Below, in pieces: positions 26,719 through 35,980 of a stretch of 64,000 nt of DNA. How positions within the stretch are numbered: position 1 is the first letter of the stretch; every line of letters begins with the position of its first letter. Position numbers and translations under genes: made by a program. The notes beneath the pieces were generated by a model. That model was not told the DNA's origin. It made no database searches and was given only the letters and a program-made list of their open reading frames with translations. The DNA is from Pricia antarctica (GTDB lineage: Bacteria; Bacteroidota; Bacteroidia; Flavobacteriales; Flavobacteriaceae). Location: the NCBI GenBank assembly GCA_011050085.1, contig DRGL01000027.1:98517-162516 (forward strand), read 5' to 3'.

Positions 26719-27897
26719 TTAATTAATAATTACTTCATTATCCTTTATACTATAATCAATCGCGTAGCTTTTGCTAATCGACTCCAACACCTCTTCAATG
26801 GTCTCGATGTCGAAGGTGGCATCGAACAATTGCACGTCAAGGTCCTTGTTCATGTTTGTTATGTTTACATTGTATTTTCGTTCCAAAGCTTGTCGTATCT
26901 TTCGGAAAGGTGTGTTGCGGAAAATAAGTTGGTCCTGTAACCAAGCGGTGTACATTTCGGTGTCCACCTTTTCTATCGAGATAGTTTTCCCTGTTTTCCC
27001 CCATTCGGCTTTAAAGCCGGGTTTTAGTATGGTTCCCCCGGCGCTTTTCTCATTCTTTCTCTTTTTATGGAGTTCTACGGACCCCTCGACTAAAACGGTA
27101 GAACTATATTTGTCTTCAGGGTAATGAGATACGTTGAACTTGGTTCCCAACACTTCAATTTCCAGTTCGTCGGCATTTACCGTAAAGGGATGTCCCTTAT
27201 CTTTCGCCACGTCAAAATAGGCTTCACCGGTCAAGAATACGGTGCGGTCCGATTCTTTTAAAAACTGAACCGGATACCGCAACGATGTTCCCGAGTTCAA
27301 AAAAACATGGGTCCCATCGGACAGTATCACATCGAAGCGTTTGCCGTAGGGCACTTTCAAAGTATTGTAAACTAAGTTCTTTGAATTGTTTCCTTCGGAA
27401 GAAGGGGCATCGGATTCCCGATAGGTCAACTTCGACCTTTCTTGGTTCCCGATTATATTTCCATGGGAATCTTTTAACTTTCGGTTCGATAAAGGATCTA
27501 AGTTTTCGATGGTTCCGTTATCGAAGGTGATGGTGATGGCTTCTTGCTTTCGAACGAGTCTGTCCGAATGATTGCCCATAGTTTGATTCCGTTGAACAAA
27601 ATAACCTAGCGCTAAGAATACGAGCCCCACAGCGGCGTATTTCATAAGCGAAGGGATTTTTCGGCGACGGAGCAAGATGTTATCCTTCATCATCCTTCTC
27701 TTCAGTACCTTTTTAATCTTATCCGTATCCGGTTCGTTCATAGTGGTGGTAGTTTCGTAGTGCGACCGGACGAAAGTCTCAAAAATTTGCTCGTTGCTAT
27801 CGACCAAAATCCAATCAGACAGTGCATCCAGGTCTTCTGCCGATGCCTCGTTCAAAAGGTATTTCACGAGATGTTTTTCCGTTTCGGGGGCCATCAT
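26719..27897 (-). CDS. fecR: FecR-type anti-sigma factor (PUL A)
   Basis: 392 residues. N-terminal cytoplasmic helical part (ETEKHLVKYLLNEASAEDLDALSDWI), one membrane span (YAAVGLVFLALGYFVQ, about 88-103), then the periplasmic FecR domain with LKVPYGKRFDVILSDGTHVFLNSGTSLRYPVQF and LTGEAYFDVAKDKGHPFTVNADELEIEVLGTKFNVSHYPED, and a C-terminal STN-interacting-like domain ending YSIKDNEVIIN. It should hold the divergent ECF sigma factor until the STN domain of SusC signals. It is divergent from the sigma gene, with about 118 bp between starts, a likely two-way promoter region. Confidence 0.95.
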   Translation of the reverse strand: MMAPETEKHLVKYLLNEASAEDLDALSDWILVDSNEQIFETFVRSHYETTTTMNEPDTDKIKKVLKRRMMKDNILLRRRKIPSLMKYAAVGLVFLALGYFVQRNQTMGNHSDRLVRKQEAITITFDNGTIENLDPLSNRKLKDSHGNIIGNQERSKLTYRESDAPSSEGNNSKNLVYNTLKVPYGKRFDVILSDGTHVFLNSGTSLRYPVQFLKESDRTVFLTGEAYFDVAKDKGHPFTVNADELEIEVLGTKFNVSHYPEDKYSSTVLVEGSVELHKKRKNEKSAGGTILKPGFKAEWGKTGKTISIEKVDTEMYTAWLQDQLIFRNTPFRKIRQALERKYNVNITNMNKDLDVQLFDATFDIETIEEVLESISKSYAIDYSIKDNEVIIN

Positions 27898-28015
27898 TCA
27901 ATTTGGTCTATACTGTTAAGACAAAGCCAATTCGCAATACCCTAACTTTTTGTTGACTTTTTTTTCACATTCTCGTTTTATCATATATATTTATGCGATA
28001 TATGCTGTTCAAAAT

Positions 28016-28606
28016 ATGGAAAAAGATAAAACAACGGAACTGATGGAACGGTTGAAAAATGGAGAGGAAAAGGCCTTCATCCATCTGGTAGATCTTTACG
28101 ACCGCAGGCTGTTCGGTTATGCGCTGACCTTGACCAACGACCATGCCCTAGCGCAGGACATTCTCCAAAACGTCTTTTTGCGCACATGGGAAAGGCGCAA
28201 GAAACTGCCTATTATTACCTCTTCACTACAGAATTTTTTGTTCAAATCGGTCTACAACGAATTTATCAACCAGTACAAGAAGAACCGCTCGACCATGGTC
28301 TTGGAACATAAATATTTTGAGGCATTAAACAAGGTTGTACGATTAAACAGCGAAAGTTCTTGGGAGAAGGTCATGGACCGGGTTACCCAGGAAATCGAAG
28401 GGCTGCCCCCCAAATGTAGGGAAGTCTTCCTGCTAAGTAGAAAGGAGGGACTGACCAATGTAGAAATCTCGGAATATCTTAAGGTGTCGATAAAAACCGT
28501 GGAAGCACATCTGACCAAAGCGTTCGGGGAACTAAGAAAAAAAATGGGAGCGGAGTATCGAACGTTTTTGTTTGTTCTGTTCGGGAGTAAAGCCGTGCAG
28601 AGTTAG
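28016..28606 (+). CDS. ECF-type RNA polymerase sigma factor (PUL A)
   Basis: 196 residues from the ATG at 28016-28018; the frame is open further upstream but a sigma region 2 start at MEKDKTTELMERLKNGEEKAFIHLVDLYDRRLFGYAL is typical. Region 2 includes AQDILQNVFLRTWERRKKL; region 4 has LPPKCREVFLLSRKEGLTNVEISEYLKVSIKTVEAHLTKAFGELRKKM with the HTH. This is the Bacteroidetes sigma-70 family that works with FecR-like anti-sigma factors. It is divergent from fecR, unlike in PULs B and C where both genes are on one strand. Confidence 0.93.
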   Translation: MEKDKTTELMERLKNGEEKAFIHLVDLYDRRLFGYALTLTNDHALAQDILQNVFLRTWERRKKLPIITSSLQNFLFKSVYNEFINQYKKNRSTMVLEHKYFEALNKVVRLNSESSWEKVMDRVTQEIEGLPPKCREVFLLSRKEGLTNVEISEYLKVSIKTVEAHLTKAFGELRKKMGAEYRTFLFVLFGSKAVQS

Positions 28607-29049
28607 GTTTGCGAGAATTGAAATTATCTAAAAGACAAGGCAATATCTCATATCAAGCTCAGCGGAAAGCGGGCCGTCACCAAAGGCAATGTGCTTGAAT
28701 GCGAATCTTTTATCAGTATGCCGTTGCCCCGGTATTATAGACAAGAATCTTAATTATGTCCGGAAAATGCTACCAATTAATCTTAAAATCGGTTTTTACG
28801 GAATTCCTCTTCTCTCCAAATATGTTGAATGGAAATGCGAAGTCGAACGCCCGGGCACAAATGCCCCAAGGGCAATTGTCTTGATATATTTTCTTCGTTG
28901 CATTCCTCTATTTTCCTGGTGTTGCGTTGATAAATGTTCTGCTTTAACCTTAGTTTGTATTTCCGTTCAATAATTGCCTTACGTGCCGGCAATCCACTTT
29001 TGGAAATCCAATCGGTGCGTAGGGCGAGTCGGTTCCGTTGAGCAGAGAT
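28607..29049. other. Gap without supported gene
   Basis: Short open frames on both strands lack a credible start, composition or motif. The stretch separates the sigma gene of PUL A from a decayed HhH-protein gene and may be the remains of an insertion. Confidence 0.4.
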
Positions 29050-29388
29050 TTAAGGTTTGATAGCCACGCCCGTGTACAGGCATAATTCCTTTATTTCGTT
29101 CATTCATTGTATTCCCACCCCCCTGCATTGACCTAATACCTTTAAGGACAGGGTTTCAAGATTGCATACTTTTCCCTTATATGTGTCGACTTTGTCGTAT
29201 TCGAGCATAATACGGAGTGTCCTTTTCGATAATTTGGAATTTTACATATTGGTGTCTCTGGAAACCGTAGCAAGGACCGAAATCGAGTCCAGCTTTTCCG
29301 TAATATCAAGATGATGCTCCTTAATCTGTTGTTGATATTTACGAACAGTGTGCAGGGCCTCTAAAAATTCTTTATAGCTGATTGGCAT
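29050..29388 (-). pseudogene. HhH (RpoA C-terminal-like) small protein, disrupted by two stops
   Basis: From the ATG at 29386-29388 one frame reads MPISYKEFLEALHTVRKYQQ...DITEKLDSISVL, a TAA, then NSKLSKRTLRIMLEYDKVD...LSLKVLGQCRGVGIQ, a TGA, then MNEIKELCLYTGVAIKP and a TAA. The parts line up with the gene at 56552-56911, which has IEYKDYLEALRIVRLYGKQ, DLPIMRRTMNVLKSVD and MFEIEELCLYSGIDMLP. The tail resembles the helix-hairpin-helix C-terminal domain of RNA polymerase alpha. Both copies carry in-frame stops. No frameshift is needed to read it. Confidence 0.7.
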
Positions 29389-29464
29389 CCAATCTGTGAT
29401 TTATGATTTCACTTTGGTTTACTACGCGTAATATACTTTTCCCGTCTCTAAAATTTTCAGTATT

Positions 29465-31348
29465 TTATTTATGGTTTCCCTTAAACAGATATTCCAGTCT
29501 CCATCTAACCATTTCATCGTCACGAACCTTTTGGTTTATTTTTTCCGTTGCGATATCAAATATATAGGGTGTTCCAACAGAACCCAACGATGCCATGCAG
29601 TTCAGAATAAGCAGAGCCTTGGTGGGGCTGTCGGTGCCATAAAGTGCCGACAACATCACTGGGGCTGGATCTGCCACCATGATTAGACCGAGGAACTCGG
29701 CCGCCCTTACGCGATTGATGGTCTCGGGATCTTTTTTAGCGATTTCCCGGGCCATGGGCACAAGGGATTTGGCAATTTGGTCAAAACTGCTACATACGAT
29801 CAAGGCCCAATAGCGCTGCCAAGGATCATTGGACTTCAACCGTGAACGGATCTGATTCTTTACCGTTCCAAAATCCATTAACATGAGGTCGGCGGTATCT
29901 ATATAGCCATTGATTTCTTTTTTGTGTTCCTTGCCGAACTTCACAGGGTCGTCGAGCGCCTTCTCCACCAAATAAAATTCGGGGTACAGGGAAAGATCGG
30001 GCATTCCTTTGATCCAAGTATGCAATAGATCGTGCATTTTCTTTACCGTAGTTCTCATTTCGGGATCCCGGGCCAGATTCTTGGTCTCATAAGGGTCATT
30101 TTCTACATCAAAGAGCATCTCGGATGACCTTGGCTTAAAGAAGGCGGATTGCGTTTCATTTAGTTTACCCTCCCGGTAAAGCGTTTTCCATTCCCGATAG
30201 GCCGATTGTCTGTACCGGTAATTGTTCATCAGCGCATCGACATTGAAGGGCTGGAAACTTCTTATGTATTTGTATTTGCCCTTTCTTACGGAGCGGACGA
30301 AATCGTATTTTTCATCGAACCTGTCGGCATACCCGTAGGTTACGTTATCGTTCCGAAGTGCTCTCAAGTCGATGTTATTTCCCAAAAAGGGCCTCCCGTC
30401 CATTTGTTCCGGGATTTTGATTCCGGCCAGGTCGAGTACCGTTGGGGCCAGATCCACAAAGCTTACAAACCTCTTAGCCCTACTACCCATCTTTTTATCC
30501 ACCAGATCTTTATATTTTTCTGGGACCCGGACCACCATGGGCACGTGAAGGCCCGTCTCGTAGACGTATCCCTTACTCCCCGGCAAGACCCCGCCATGAT
30601 CCCCGTAATAAAAGATAAAGGTATTTTCCAGGAGTCCGTCCGCCTTTAAGGCCTCAACGACCTCCCCTACCTGCTTATCCATATCGATTATCCTATCCCG
30701 ATAATAGGCATTGGTATACCGGAACAATTCGGTGTCCGGATGATTGGGCTGTACCTTGAAACTGTTCTCCTTTGTTCTTGTAGGATGAGCTTCCATGTCC
30801 GTTTCGGAAAATTGTACGCTGGACTCGTGCGTTGTACCTATATTATGGATATAAAAAAAAGGTTGTCCCTTTTTGCGGTCCTTCCAACTTCCCTTTTTCG
30901 AGGATACGTCCCATACATCGTCGCCCTTGGTAAAATTATAATCCTCCTTACTGTTGTTGACCGTATAGTAGCCCGCGTTCCGCAAATAGGCCGGGAACAT
31001 GCGCAGGGAGTCCGGCATGGGCACGTATTCGGCCCTTCTATGGTACTGCGTTCCGGTTCGTGGAGCGTAATAGCCCGAAATAATGGTGGACCGTGCCACA
31101 CTGCACACGGGAGCATTGGAAAATGCGTGGTCAAAAAGAATCCCGTGCTCCGCCAAAGCGGCTATATTGGGCGTTTCCGTTCCATTGTCATCGAACAGTT
31201 TCATATAATGCTTGGAATTATCCTCCGATACAATCCAAACGATGTTCGGGGGCTTCCTTTCCGCACTTTGGGTGTTGAATGACGTACTGGAAAAGAGGGC
31301 ACAGATACCCAATAAAAATCGGAATCCCATATTCTGAAAGTTTTTCAT
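29465..31348 (-). CDS. Sulfatase with C-terminal HEAT-like extension (PUL B)
   Basis: 627 residues. Signal peptide (FRFLLGICALFSSTSFNTQSA, no lipobox at the end). Core: NIVWIVSEDNSKHYMKLFDDNG...ETPNIAALAEHGILFDHAF, formylglycine site C82-S-V-A-R, FFYIHNIGTTHESS, FYYGDHGGVLPGSKG and FDVENDPYETKNLA. The site has Ala where C-x-P-x-R has Pro, an accepted variant. After about residue 460 comes a long helical tail (WALIVCSSFDQIAKSLVPMAREIAKKDPETINRVRAAEFLGL) that resembles HEAT repeats. Last gene of the PUL B sulfatase run, 18 bp after its neighbour. Confidence 0.9.
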   Translation of the reverse strand: MKNFQNMGFRFLLGICALFSSTSFNTQSAERKPPNIVWIVSEDNSKHYMKLFDDNGTETPNIAALAEHGILFDHAFSNAPVCSVARSTIISGYYAPRTGTQYHRRAEYVPMPDSLRMFPAYLRNAGYYTVNNSKEDYNFTKGDDVWDVSSKKGSWKDRKKGQPFFYIHNIGTTHESSVQFSETDMEAHPTRTKENSFKVQPNHPDTELFRYTNAYYRDRIIDMDKQVGEVVEALKADGLLENTFIFYYGDHGGVLPGSKGYVYETGLHVPMVVRVPEKYKDLVDKKMGSRAKRFVSFVDLAPTVLDLAGIKIPEQMDGRPFLGNNIDLRALRNDNVTYGYADRFDEKYDFVRSVRKGKYKYIRSFQPFNVDALMNNYRYRQSAYREWKTLYREGKLNETQSAFFKPRSSEMLFDVENDPYETKNLARDPEMRTTVKKMHDLLHTWIKGMPDLSLYPEFYLVEKALDDPVKFGKEHKKEINGYIDTADLMLMDFGTVKNQIRSRLKSNDPWQRYWALIVCSSFDQIAKSLVPMAREIAKKDPETINRVRAAEFLGLIMVADPAPVMLSALYGTDSPTKALLILNCMASLGSVGTPYIFDIATEKINQKVRDDEMVRWRLEYLFKGNHK

Positions 31349-31366
31349 TGCTGGATCTATAATTTC

Positions 31367-33019
31367 TTAATCCCTTATCTTTTTATCTATATAATCCAAA
31401 TCGGATATATCCTGGAAGTCGGAATCGTTCAACCAGCCCCATCTCAGGATTGTATCATGGTTTTGATATCGTTCGTAAAAATTGACTCCTCCCTTATCCG
31501 CATACTTGTAATTTTCAAAGACATCCCCTTTTCCGAACATTCTGGGATCTTTCTGTTCCTTCAGTTTGGCATATAGTTCTTCCCGTAATTTTTTGGTGAT
31601 TGGTTCATAGCACTCGGTAAAAGCCAAATTCTCCAAACAATCGGGATCCTTGGAAATATCGTACAGTTCGTCCTGAGGCCGTTTTCCAAAGTTCCATTCC
31701 CAGTACTTGGCCATTTCTTTATTATAAACGGTATTTAAAACCACTGTTTTTGTAGCTGCACCGTCGGTATTGGCGTAACCGGTTTCCGGATTGCCCACGG
31801 GCCACCGATCGGTCTTGAAATTGTGCAGGTACAGCATACCGTCCTTAACGATGCCACGAACGGGATATCCCCAATCATGGGGGCGTCCAATATCGTGTCT
31901 TTCCTTACCGATCAAGACGTAATTATCCTTTTTTTTGGCCATAACCGTATTGGAGGAGCTAAAAAACGGGGCAAAACTCTTACCGGTTATAGCTGCCATC
32001 CCCGTTTCATACTGTTCCACTCCCGCCACTTCCAAAAAGGTGGGCGCAAAATCGATAAAACTGATATAGTCCTCTATTTTTCTGCCGGGATGCTCTATCC
32101 CATCGGCCCACATAACAGCCAACGGCAAATGGTTGGAATACTCGTATTCCTGGCCTTTTATCCTCGGGAAGGGCATGCCGTTATCGGCAGTTACTACAAC
32201 AATGGTGTTGTCAAGTTCTCCCGAAGCGTCCAGCATCTGCAGCATTTTTCCCAATTGTTGGTCGAAATATTCGATTTCAAAGGCGTAATCCAACAAATCG
32301 GTCTTGATGGAATCATTGGCGGGCCAAAAATCATAGAGATCCTTATTGGGTATTTCCCAGACATGCTTTCCCCCTTTTTCGATCCCCGACCCGTATTCAT
32401 ATCCTCTATGGGGCTCGATTCCTCCGTACCAAAAGAAAAAAGGCTTTTTACTTTTTTTACCCTCTTTTATAAAAACATTAAAATTGGCCGCATAATCGAT
32501 GTTGCTAATAAATTCGGTCGGGGGCGTTGTCCTTTCTTCTTGATAGGCTTTGACCAGTAGATCCCTTTTACTGCCATCCGCATTCTTGGCCACGCCCGGC
32601 GCCCAACCCTTGCCGGTATAGCCTACTTGATAACCATGTTGACCTAAAACCTCGGTAAAGACCTTGAACTTATGCGGAAAGTTTGGCCAGTGGTTTGCCG
32701 CCTGTTCCAATTGCCAGGAATTACGGCCGGTGAGGATATTGGAGCGGGACGGCGCACATTTAGCATTGTTGGCATAGGTTCTTTTGAACAATAGCCCGTT
32801 CTCGGCCACCCTATCGAAATTCGGGGTATCTACCCAAGTACAGCCGTAGGCGCCCATATGCAAATACGTGGCATCGTCCATAATGGCGAAAAGGATATTC
32901 GGCCGCTTTTGTTCTTCACCTTTGGCAATTTTCTTACTTTCCGATTTATCCTCAGCGTTTTCACAACCTACTATTATTAGGGCAAATGAAATTATGGATA
33001 GTAGGGCTTTTTTTACCAT
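31367..33019 (-). CDS. Sulfatase, lipoprotein (PUL B)
   Basis: 550 residues from the inner ATG at 33017-33019, preferred because the lipoprotein signal MVKKALLSIISFALIIVGC starts there. Core motifs: NILFAIMDDATYLHMGAYGCTWVDTPNFDRV, formylglycine site C88-A-P-S-R, GYTGKGWAPG, FFFWYGGIEPHRGYEYGSG, VVTADNGMPFPRIKG. This resembles the heparan-sulfatase-like branch (inference). It probably acts on a sulfated sugar in the periplasm or at the surface. The 187 bp upstream before the next sulfatase could hold an internal promoter. Confidence 0.9.
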   Translation of the reverse strand: MVKKALLSIISFALIIVGCENAEDKSESKKIAKGEEQKRPNILFAIMDDATYLHMGAYGCTWVDTPNFDRVAENGLLFKRTYANNAKCAPSRSNILTGRNSWQLEQAANHWPNFPHKFKVFTEVLGQHGYQVGYTGKGWAPGVAKNADGSKRDLLVKAYQEERTTPPTEFISNIDYAANFNVFIKEGKKSKKPFFFWYGGIEPHRGYEYGSGIEKGGKHVWEIPNKDLYDFWPANDSIKTDLLDYAFEIEYFDQQLGKMLQMLDASGELDNTIVVVTADNGMPFPRIKGQEYEYSNHLPLAVMWADGIEHPGRKIEDYISFIDFAPTFLEVAGVEQYETGMAAITGKSFAPFFSSSNTVMAKKKDNYVLIGKERHDIGRPHDWGYPVRGIVKDGMLYLHNFKTDRWPVGNPETGYANTDGAATKTVVLNTVYNKEMAKYWEWNFGKRPQDELYDISKDPDCLENLAFTECYEPITKKLREELYAKLKEQKDPRMFGKGDVFENYKYADKGGVNFYERYQNHDTILRWGWLNDSDFQDISDLDYIDKKIRD

Positions 33020-33205
33020 TTTCGTATTTATTAAAGATAAGGCATTCACATAGTTAATAATATTATCCGAATATTATTATTGCGGATTTTGCACTAGATT
33101 TGAGTTTAGGGCTATTTCAGTTTCAGGTCGTTTAAGGTTTGAACTCAATCAATCTATGTACATAATTTATTGGAACAATTTGGGAGCGTAAAACAATACC
33201 AAGCG

Positions 33206-35326
33206 TCATTTATAAACCTGAAAAAAGCTATCTGCCGGAATTGATTCCCTTTTAATTTCAGTCGCACTCCATTCCAAATTAATAGCGGGCTTTCCGTTTT
33301 TCTCTTTCACATAATACAGCCTAAACGGATGCAGGCCTGCTTTTAGCTGTATACTTCCACTTTTGGGCGAGTTCGCGAAATACTCCTGCCCGGCATCGAT
33401 AACCACAGCATCGTGTATCCGTAGCAACCCAGAGCCGTTTGCCGTAAGATAGAACGTGTACGCACCATCTTCCGGGATCTTTATAAAACCTTCAAAATAA
33501 TAGGCATCATAGGCTTTTTCGATTCCGATATCAGTTTTGGGGAATTCGGCAACACCTTCTTTTGATGCCGTAAGTGTACGCATTTCTGGCACCCATGAAA
33601 AATCACCTTGATAAACTTTCCATAAAACACCATTCTCAATTCCTTCCCGTTCCGCGGCCGGAACGGAAACATTGTCGTAAGGCCTTGTCGCCGTATTGTT
33701 GGATATGCGCGATTGCAGCGTTCTATGTTTCAGCTTTCTTTGAAATGTTTTCATATTCGGGTTTTTAGCCAAATTATTCTTTTGTTGTGGATCCTTGACA
33801 ACATCATAGATTTCGAAATCATCGTTTTGATTCCGAATATCATAGCGCACACCAACGGTATCTCCTAGGCGGAGCATTTGCATCTGGTTACGCTTTCGTG
33901 AACGATGTTCCGTCAGAAAGTCGTTGTATGAGGGAGTCTCTCCTCCCTGAAAATACTCGACATAGATATGGCTGGCGGGCTGCTTGCCCTTGTTTAAGAG
34001 AGAAGGCACGAGCGAAACCCCATCGGATAGGGCTGGGGCGGGCATACCGGCCATCTCGATAAAAGTGGGCATCCAGTCATAGGAAATGCTTGGCGTTTGT
34101 ATGGTATGGTCTTCGGGAATACTTCCGGGCCATAGCGCGATGGTAGGCATGCGCAGGCCCCCTTCCCAAGTATCACGTTTTATACCGTCGAAAGGACCAA
34201 AACTTTTGAAAAAGGTCGGCGAGTAGGTTTGGCCTTCGAGATACGATTCCCTTGATGGCCCGTTATCCGAAGTAAATACGACGAGCGTATTGTCATCGAT
34301 TTCAAGATCTTTGAGCAGTTGTATAAGATCGCCCACGGCACTATCGATACGACGGGTGCCCGTGGCATAGCGCTTATATACCTCGGGCCACGGTCTTTCT
34401 GCAGTTGCGGGATTATCATCATCATCATAGAAGGCGTTTGCGTAATCCCTGTGCATCCAGGAATCGATTTCGCCAGAAGCAGTATTAATCATTTTCCCCG
34501 GTTGCCCAGTCCACTGTAGGCCACCCTTTATGCCTCCGCCTCTCGGATAGGCTTGGGTCGGCAGTTCCAAAACGGCGTGGGGCGTATCGTATGCCAAGTA
34601 CAGAAAGAATGGCTCATGTGCGTTTCCGCCTTGCTGCTGTTCTAAAATCCACTTCTTGGCGGCGGCCGTCCAGATGTCCGCGGTATAACTCTTGTCGAGG
34701 TCAGGGGTAATATTGGTGCGGTTTTCATAGACCTCCTTAGAACCTCTATAAAGGCCTTCTTTCGGGTAGTGCTCATGTCCGTCCCGGTGACGCATATAGC
34801 CCAAGAAATAATCGAAACCCCGGTTCAAAGGGTGGGCCGTCCAGTTCGGCGCCTTATCGTACCTACCCTGCAGGCCCCATTTTCCGATGGCTGCGGTGGC
34901 ATACCCGGCCTGGCGCAATATGGAAGCCATGGTTAGATTATTTTCCAATGCCTTATCGAACTGGTTGTCCCGAACATTAGTATGCCCTTGGCTTCGGCCC
35001 AGCAACAAAGAGGCACGGGAAGGGGCACACACGGGTGCCGCCGCATAGTGTTGCGGAAGTAGAGCGCCCTCGGCAGCCATTTGATTGAGATTTGGGGTAA
35101 ACTCCTGGGGTATTCCCGAACCATTGTCCTTAGCCAGTTGTTTCTGGAAAAATACTCCCAAATCCCCGTATCCCAAATCATCGGTCAGGATAAAGATAAT
35201 GTTGGGCTTTTGGAGTTTGGAGTTATTTGTTGTATTTGTTACTTCCTGGGCATTGATACACCCAGCCATCATAACGGCTAGAGTGAAGATAGCTCCTTTT
35301 CGAATCTGTTTTTTGTTTATAACCAT
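33206..35326 (-). CDS. Sulfatase with C-terminal PA14-like domain, lipoprotein (PUL B)
   Basis: 706 residues with lipoprotein signal (GAIFTLAVMMAGC). Core: NIIFILTDDLGYGDLGVFFQ, formylglycine site C100-A-P-S-R, AIGKWGLQG, AYDTPHAVLELP, FTSDNGPSRES, RDTWEGGLRMPTIALWPG. From about residue 590 a second domain (YYFEGFIKIPEDGAYTFYLTANGSGLLRIHDAVVIDAG...GSIQLKAGLHPFRLYYVKEKNGKPAINLEWS) matches the PA14 / GLEYA type, a carbohydrate-binding fold known from glycan-active enzymes. This is the largest sulfatase of the locus and the only one with an obvious binding module. Confidence 0.92.
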   Translation of the reverse strand: MVINKKQIRKGAIFTLAVMMAGCINAQEVTNTTNNSKLQKPNIIFILTDDLGYGDLGVFFQKQLAKDNGSGIPQEFTPNLNQMAAEGALLPQHYAAAPVCAPSRASLLLGRSQGHTNVRDNQFDKALENNLTMASILRQAGYATAAIGKWGLQGRYDKAPNWTAHPLNRGFDYFLGYMRHRDGHEHYPKEGLYRGSKEVYENRTNITPDLDKSYTADIWTAAAKKWILEQQQGGNAHEPFFLYLAYDTPHAVLELPTQAYPRGGGIKGGLQWTGQPGKMINTASGEIDSWMHRDYANAFYDDDDNPATAERPWPEVYKRYATGTRRIDSAVGDLIQLLKDLEIDDNTLVVFTSDNGPSRESYLEGQTYSPTFFKSFGPFDGIKRDTWEGGLRMPTIALWPGSIPEDHTIQTPSISYDWMPTFIEMAGMPAPALSDGVSLVPSLLNKGKQPASHIYVEYFQGGETPSYNDFLTEHRSRKRNQMQMLRLGDTVGVRYDIRNQNDDFEIYDVVKDPQQKNNLAKNPNMKTFQRKLKHRTLQSRISNNTATRPYDNVSVPAAEREGIENGVLWKVYQGDFSWVPEMRTLTASKEGVAEFPKTDIGIEKAYDAYYFEGFIKIPEDGAYTFYLTANGSGLLRIHDAVVIDAGQEYFANSPKSGSIQLKAGLHPFRLYYVKEKNGKPAINLEWSATEIKRESIPADSFFQVYK

Positions 35327-35980
35327 GATTAAAAAGAGTTTAACATATTATCATTTTATCGACTAGAGCGTGGTCGGTATCTACTTTAAATTAATTGTTA
35401 AGACAAGTCACAATATGCAAATCGATTGCCATATTATACCTAGAATCACGTACTCGAACATCGAAAAAGGCGCTGGGTATACCTCCAGCCAATACTCTTT
35501 AACAAGGGAAAAGGGCCGACCCAAATCTTCCAGGTCCTTCAAGTTTTGGCTGTAAAATACCCAAATCCCATATTCAATAATACTTGTTGTATATGGACGC
35601 TAGTGGTCGAGTTTTCAAGCTTTGAATTTTAGGGATCCAATTCCTCGTGGAGATTCTTGGATTTAGAAATCTTCCCGGAAAGATCACAAAAACCGTCGAC
35701 CGCCAAAACAATTTATGAGTCAAATGTAAACCCGGCATCTAGTCGTATGGCGGATTTTAAATTCGAAAGCCTTTCTTAAAAGAGAGTCCTCCTAAGATTG
35801 TGGTTGTTTCTAACCCTAAGGGTCGCCGCGAATATGTAAAAAAGAAACATTTTTTATAATCCTCTTGTATTTTACTGAGTGGTTTCAATGGCGATCTAAA
35901 AAGTTTTGTTTGAAATCAATAAAGGGTATTTTGGAAGTTCATAACCTCCTTTTGAAAATTAGCTCAAAAAAGAAAAAGGA
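35327..35980. other. Gap between sulfatase genes without supported gene
   Basis: About 650 bp. No frame shows a convincing start or motif and no sulfatase-like fragment was found. The gap may split the sulfatase run into two transcripts (29.5-35.3 and 36.0-38.9 kb) and marks the point where AT content starts to rise to the right. Confidence 0.4.

Noticed and set aside
28689..28992. 94-codon plus and 69-codon minus frames after the PUL A sigma gene
   Set aside because: They overlap each other on opposite strands and neither shows a motif, signal peptide or relation to the neighbouring HhH remnant.
33130..33148. Further motif copy near GTTTAAGGTTTGAAC
   Set aside because: It needs a three-base insertion in the core and lies alone between two sulfatase genes; this is within chance for AT-rich DNA.
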